Assembly (NCBI GenBank): GCA_038230595.1
Contig: JBBRMY010000113.1
Span: 1 to 8,452, forward strand
DNA from: JBBRMY01 sp038230595
GTDB lineage: Bacteria > Bacteroidota > Ignavibacteria > Tepidaquicellales > Tepidaquicellaceae
DNA: 8,452 nt
Direction of reading: 5' to 3'
Program-made: the position numbers and the translations under genes
Shown: in pieces, positions 5,629-8,452 of the stretch
How the letters are laid out: the number at the start of each line of letters is the position of its first letter
Position numbering within the stretch: the first letter of the stretch is position 1
The notes under the pieces: model-generated
Seen by the model: only the letters and a program-made list of their open reading frames with translations
Database searches by the model: none
Told to the model about the DNA's origin: nothing

Positions 5629-8452
5629 TTATTTCACTAATACCATTTTCTTTGTTATAACAAACTTCTGTGCACTTCCCTCTGCAATAATGTTGTAAAA
5701 ATACATTCCGCTTGACATATTAGATGCATTGAACTGCACAACATAATAACCTGCTAACTGAGTTGTATTCATCAGGCTCACAATTTCCCTTCCTGTCATA
5801 TCATAAATTTTCAGCGATACCTTACTGTCAACCGGCAGATCATAATTTATTTTAGTAGAAGGATTAAACGGATTCGGATAATTCTGGGATAAGCTAAAAT
5901 GTTTTGGGATTCCAATTGTGACTTCGTTTGAGAGAAAATAATATTTATATGTTCCATTGAAATCGATCTGCTTCAGTCTGTAATTATACTTTCCTGTATT
6001 TAATGAATTTTCTTCAAACGTATAGTTAACAGGAGAACTACTTGTTCCACTACCTTTTAATGAACCAATCTTTTCCCAATTTATTAATTCTGATCTTTTT
6101 CTTTCTATATCAAATCCGGAATTATTAATTTCAAATGCTGTAGTCCAGTTTAATTTTACATTGTTACCATTGACGATCGAATTAAAATTTGTCACTTCAA
6201 CCGGCAAAGGTGTAGGTGTTTGCAATGAAATACTTACAATAGGCTTTGATGGATCATTAGTTGAAATATCCATCGTTGCATTTTCATAATCATCTACAGT
6301 AAGTTCTCCCCCTGATGGTAAAGGAGTTGAAGGATTACACCTGACTTTAAATAGGCCACTGTCATTCGGAACAATAGCTCCCGGCAGAGAAGATACTAAA
6401 GAAAATTTAGAAGCATTAGCTCCGCTAAACGTTGCCCCCGAAACTGTAAGATTTGCTGTACCCGAATTTTTTAAATAAAAATTCACTGTATCAATTGAAG
6501 CTCCGTCAAATGTTACAACGGAATCAGAAGAAGAATTAATAGCTACGCAAGAGCTTTTTGTTCCTGAAGTTTTATAAAGCGTAACAAATGCGCTGTCAAA
6601 TGTTCCTCCTGTTGCAGTGGCTCCGTCATTATATATAAGAAGCCTCCAGCTTCCGCTAGAGCTTAATCCGTTTAAGCCTTTGAATGTATAATCCGGCTTA
6701 AAGAATCCACCGGTATATGGCTGAACACCGGAGTTCCAAAAGAGTGAAGCAGAATCAACTACTGTTGTGTTTGTAATTCCTGATGTAACTCCGGCAGTAT
6801 TCTGACTAAATATGCATTTGCTGTTCAAAGCAGTATTTGAAATAGGACTATATAGAGATAAATTAATATCACTTAATCTGGTATGCCTGAGATAAGTTCT
6901 GACTTTTGCCTTCAGTATCTTGAAGCTTGAAAAAGCAGGTGATGAAACAGAAGTAAAAACACCTCCTGAAGTTAAAATTGTTGTTGGTCCATTTGTCTTA
7001 CTTGTTTCGGATTGTATATTTCCAATAGCATAATAGCAAAGGTTAGTAGTATCAGGCGCATGAAGCGGAAAATATGAAAGATTATTGAAGTTATCTTTTG
7101 CAGTAATGTAATATTGTACTTGGGTTTCCCATCCAAAGCCAGGTATTTTGAAGTTAAAAGTATTTCCTGTGTTTGAAACATACTGAATAGTATCAAATGC
7201 TGACCAACCGGCTTTATTTTTATTAGATCTGTAAATTACTTTTGGTGATGCAATATCAACAGAACCTCCTCCGTTATCTGTTATATCAGCAGTAATATTA
7301 ACCGGGTATGTTGAATTTTGTGACTCCGGATTGTCATGTACAATTGTTGGAGGAATAACATCAATCCCGGCTGCTAATCTCACAGAATTATAAGCATTAA
7401 CTCTGCCATAGCCATAATATTCATTCCATTGCCCAAAAGTCTTTGCAGTACTATAAGATATATTATCAATTTTATCGCAGCCTCTTATTAGAGCAGATTT
7501 AACCTGAGCAGCAGTCTGCAGCGGATTAATTGAATAGACTAATGCTGCAACTCCCGCAGCATTGGGACAAGAACATGATGTGCCGCTAAAATCGAAGCAA
7601 TAATTTCCACCAACTCCCGAAGTTGTATTATATCCTTGTGAACCTTGCCTATCGGTTGTAACTACAACTGTTGGAGCAACAAGATCAAGATCTCCGTTGA
7701 TATCCTCTCCATAATTACCACCCCAGTAAAATTGATTTCCTGTTCCCGGTGCTTTTTTCTGGTCATAAGGTGTCGATGCACCAACACTTATTACTGAAGA
7801 TAGATTAGAAGGATAGGAAGGTGGATTTTTACCATTATTACCTGAAGAAAATAATATAACACATCCCTTTCCGCTGTTACCATATGTTGCGCAGCTGTCA
7901 ATTGCATTAGTAATTGAAGCTGATGGATTTCCTCCGCCCCAGCTATTGCTTAAAACTGCAGCTCCGTAATTTTTTGCTTTGTTAAATGCGGCGACAGTAA
8001 AATTACTATTGGTTGAACCTGCTGTATTGAACATCTGATACGATCTTATTTTACAGCCGTATGCAATTCCTGCAATTCCAAGATTATTATTTCCTACTGC
8101 ACCAATAATTCCACCTGTAGAAGTTCCATGACTATTAGTATCGATCACTACACTATTCACATTTGTCGTAGCATTATAACCCGGCAGCAGATTTGTACTT
8201 AAGTCCGGATGAGTTGAATCAATACCGGTGTCAAATACTCCAACTTCAATAGAATTTGTGCCGGTAGTATAGTCCCATGCTAGATTGACTTTCATATCTG
8301 CACCGGAAAGTCCTTTGTAAGTAAGAGGATCAAGACCATTAAATGATGCGTTTGCGGTAATTGTCTGACCGATATTTTTCAAATTCCATTGAGCTCCATA
8401 TTGCGTGTCATTCGGATCAAATTGAAGGAGACAATAATCAGGATAAATAAAA
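5629..8452 (-). CDS. Multi-domain S8 protease with P-domain and T9SS sorting domain (N-terminus outside window)
   Basis: The frame is open to the right edge, so this gene is 5'-truncated and at least 940 residues are visible. The TTG at 8382 is not a real start: just upstream the frame reads PNDTQYGAQWNLKNIGQT, the usual junction of propeptide and subtilisin domain. Counting from that TTG codon as 1, the triad is D51 (GVFDTGID), H85 (NSHGTST) and S269 (GTSCSCP), with oxyanion N182 (SSGNNG). The catalytic domain ends near 338. Next come an Ig-like segment (about 343-450), a proprotein-convertase P-domain-like segment (about 455-604; RHTRLSDINLSLYSP, SGSWRLLIYND), and a choice-of-anchor-D/ASH-like domain (about 612-722). 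A T9SS-associated fibronectin-like domain (about 726-822; VKLNWTTAFEINNSGFDIER) and the sorting domain (about 828-917; SLSQNYPNPFNP, ending KKMVLVK) complete it. It is probably a secreted or surface endoprotease. It shares a terminator with the convergent M28 gene. Confidence 0.94.
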   Translation of the reverse strand, partial: FIYPDYCLLQFDPNDTQYGAQWNLKNIGQTITANASFNGLDPLTYKGLSGADMKVNLAWDYTTGTNSIEVGVFDTGIDSTHPDLSTNLLPGYNATTNVNSVVIDTNSHGTSTGGIIGAVGNNNLGIAGIAYGCKIRSYQMFNTAGSTNSNFTVAAFNKAKNYGAAVLSNSWGGGNPSASITNAIDSCATYGNSGKGCVILFSSGNNGKNPPSYPSNLSSVISVGASTPYDQKKAPGTGNQFYWGGNYGEDINGDLDLVAPTVVVTTDRQGSQGYNTTSGVGGNYCFDFSGTSCSCPNAAGVAALVYSINPLQTAAQVKSALIRGCDKIDNISYSTAKTFGQWNEYYGYGRVNAYNSVRLAAGIDVIPPTIVHDNPESQNSTYPVNITADITDNGGGSVDIASPKVIYRSNKNKAGWSAFDTIQYVSNTGNTFNFKIPGFGWETQVQYYITAKDNFNNLSYFPLHAPDTTNLCYYAIGNIQSETSKTNGPTTILTSGGVFTSVSSPAFSSFKILKAKVRTYLRHTRLSDINLSLYSPISNTALNSKCIFSQNTAGVTSGITNTTVVDSASLFWNSGVQPYTGGFFKPDYTFKGLNGLSSSGSWRLLIYNDGATATGGTFDSAFVTLYKTSGTKSSCVAINSSSDSVVTFDGASIDTVNFYLKNSGTANLTVSGATFSGANASKFSLVSSLPGAIVPNDSGLFKVRCNPSTPLPSGGELTVDDYENATMDISTNDPSKPIVSISLQTPTPLPVEVTNFNSIVNGNNVKLNWTTAFEINNSGFDIERKRSELINWEKIGSLKGSGTSSSPVNYTFEENSLNTGKYNYRLKQIDFNGTYKYYFLSNEVTIGIPKHFSLSQNYPNPFNPSTKINYDLPVDSKVSLKIYDMTGREIVSLMNTTQLAGYYVVQFNASNMSSGMYFYNIIAEGSAQKFVITKKMVLVK

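Noticed and set aside
6972..7196. 74-codon open frame on the - strand inside the large protease gene
   Set aside because: It lies in another frame of the same strand, within the Ig-like segment of a clearly coding region.
8380..8382. TTG as the start codon of the large S8 protease
   Set aside because: The frame stays open to the window edge and the preceding residues (PNDTQYGAQWN) continue the conserved subtilisin entry segment; a signal peptide and propeptide are still missing.

Overview
The window comes from an AT-rich bacterial chromosome, most likely a member of the Bacteroidota/Chlorobi/Ignavibacteria group. Three things support this. Two large secreted serine proteases end in the type IX secretion (T9SS, Por) C-terminal sorting domain, with the 'NFPNPFNP' and 'NYPNPFNP' forms that are especially common in Ignavibacteria and relatives. 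The first gene looks like the barrel end of a DUF5686-type outer-membrane protein, a family typical of this group. No gene start in the window has a Shine-Dalgarno sequence, and one has a Bacteroidota-type -33/-7 promoter. The assignment is an inference from these traits, with no database comparison.

Layout. Positions 1-944 (+) hold the 3' part of a DUF5686-like outer-membrane barrel gene that runs off the left edge. Positions 945-1723 are a mobile-element island: a small intact Y1 (HUH) transposase of the IS200/REP-associated (RAYT) type, bracketed by a perfect 29-bp inverted repeat. Each repeat copy is itself a hairpin. A second, inner pair of hairpins lies just inside, and a decayed third outer copy lies 50 bp further out on the left. 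Positions 1724-3529 (-) encode a complete subtilisin-like protease with a T9SS tail. A 194-bp divergent intergenic region follows. Positions 3724-5550 (+) encode a complete M28 zinc aminopeptidase with a PA insert and a C-terminal PDZ domain. A symmetric bidirectional terminator follows. Positions 5629-8452 (-) encode a second, multi-domain subtilisin-like protease with a T9SS tail; its N-terminus is beyond the right edge.

Together the three peptidase genes look like an extracellular or cell-surface protein-degradation region: two endoproteases exported by T9SS and one exopeptidase with an ordinary signal peptide. They are not one operon, because orientation alternates and terminators separate them. 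The most unusual part is the transposase island. All five hairpins share the apex CTTTAG (or its complement), their stems differ by paired changes, and the right-end hairpin also has the form of an intrinsic terminator for the neighbouring protease gene.
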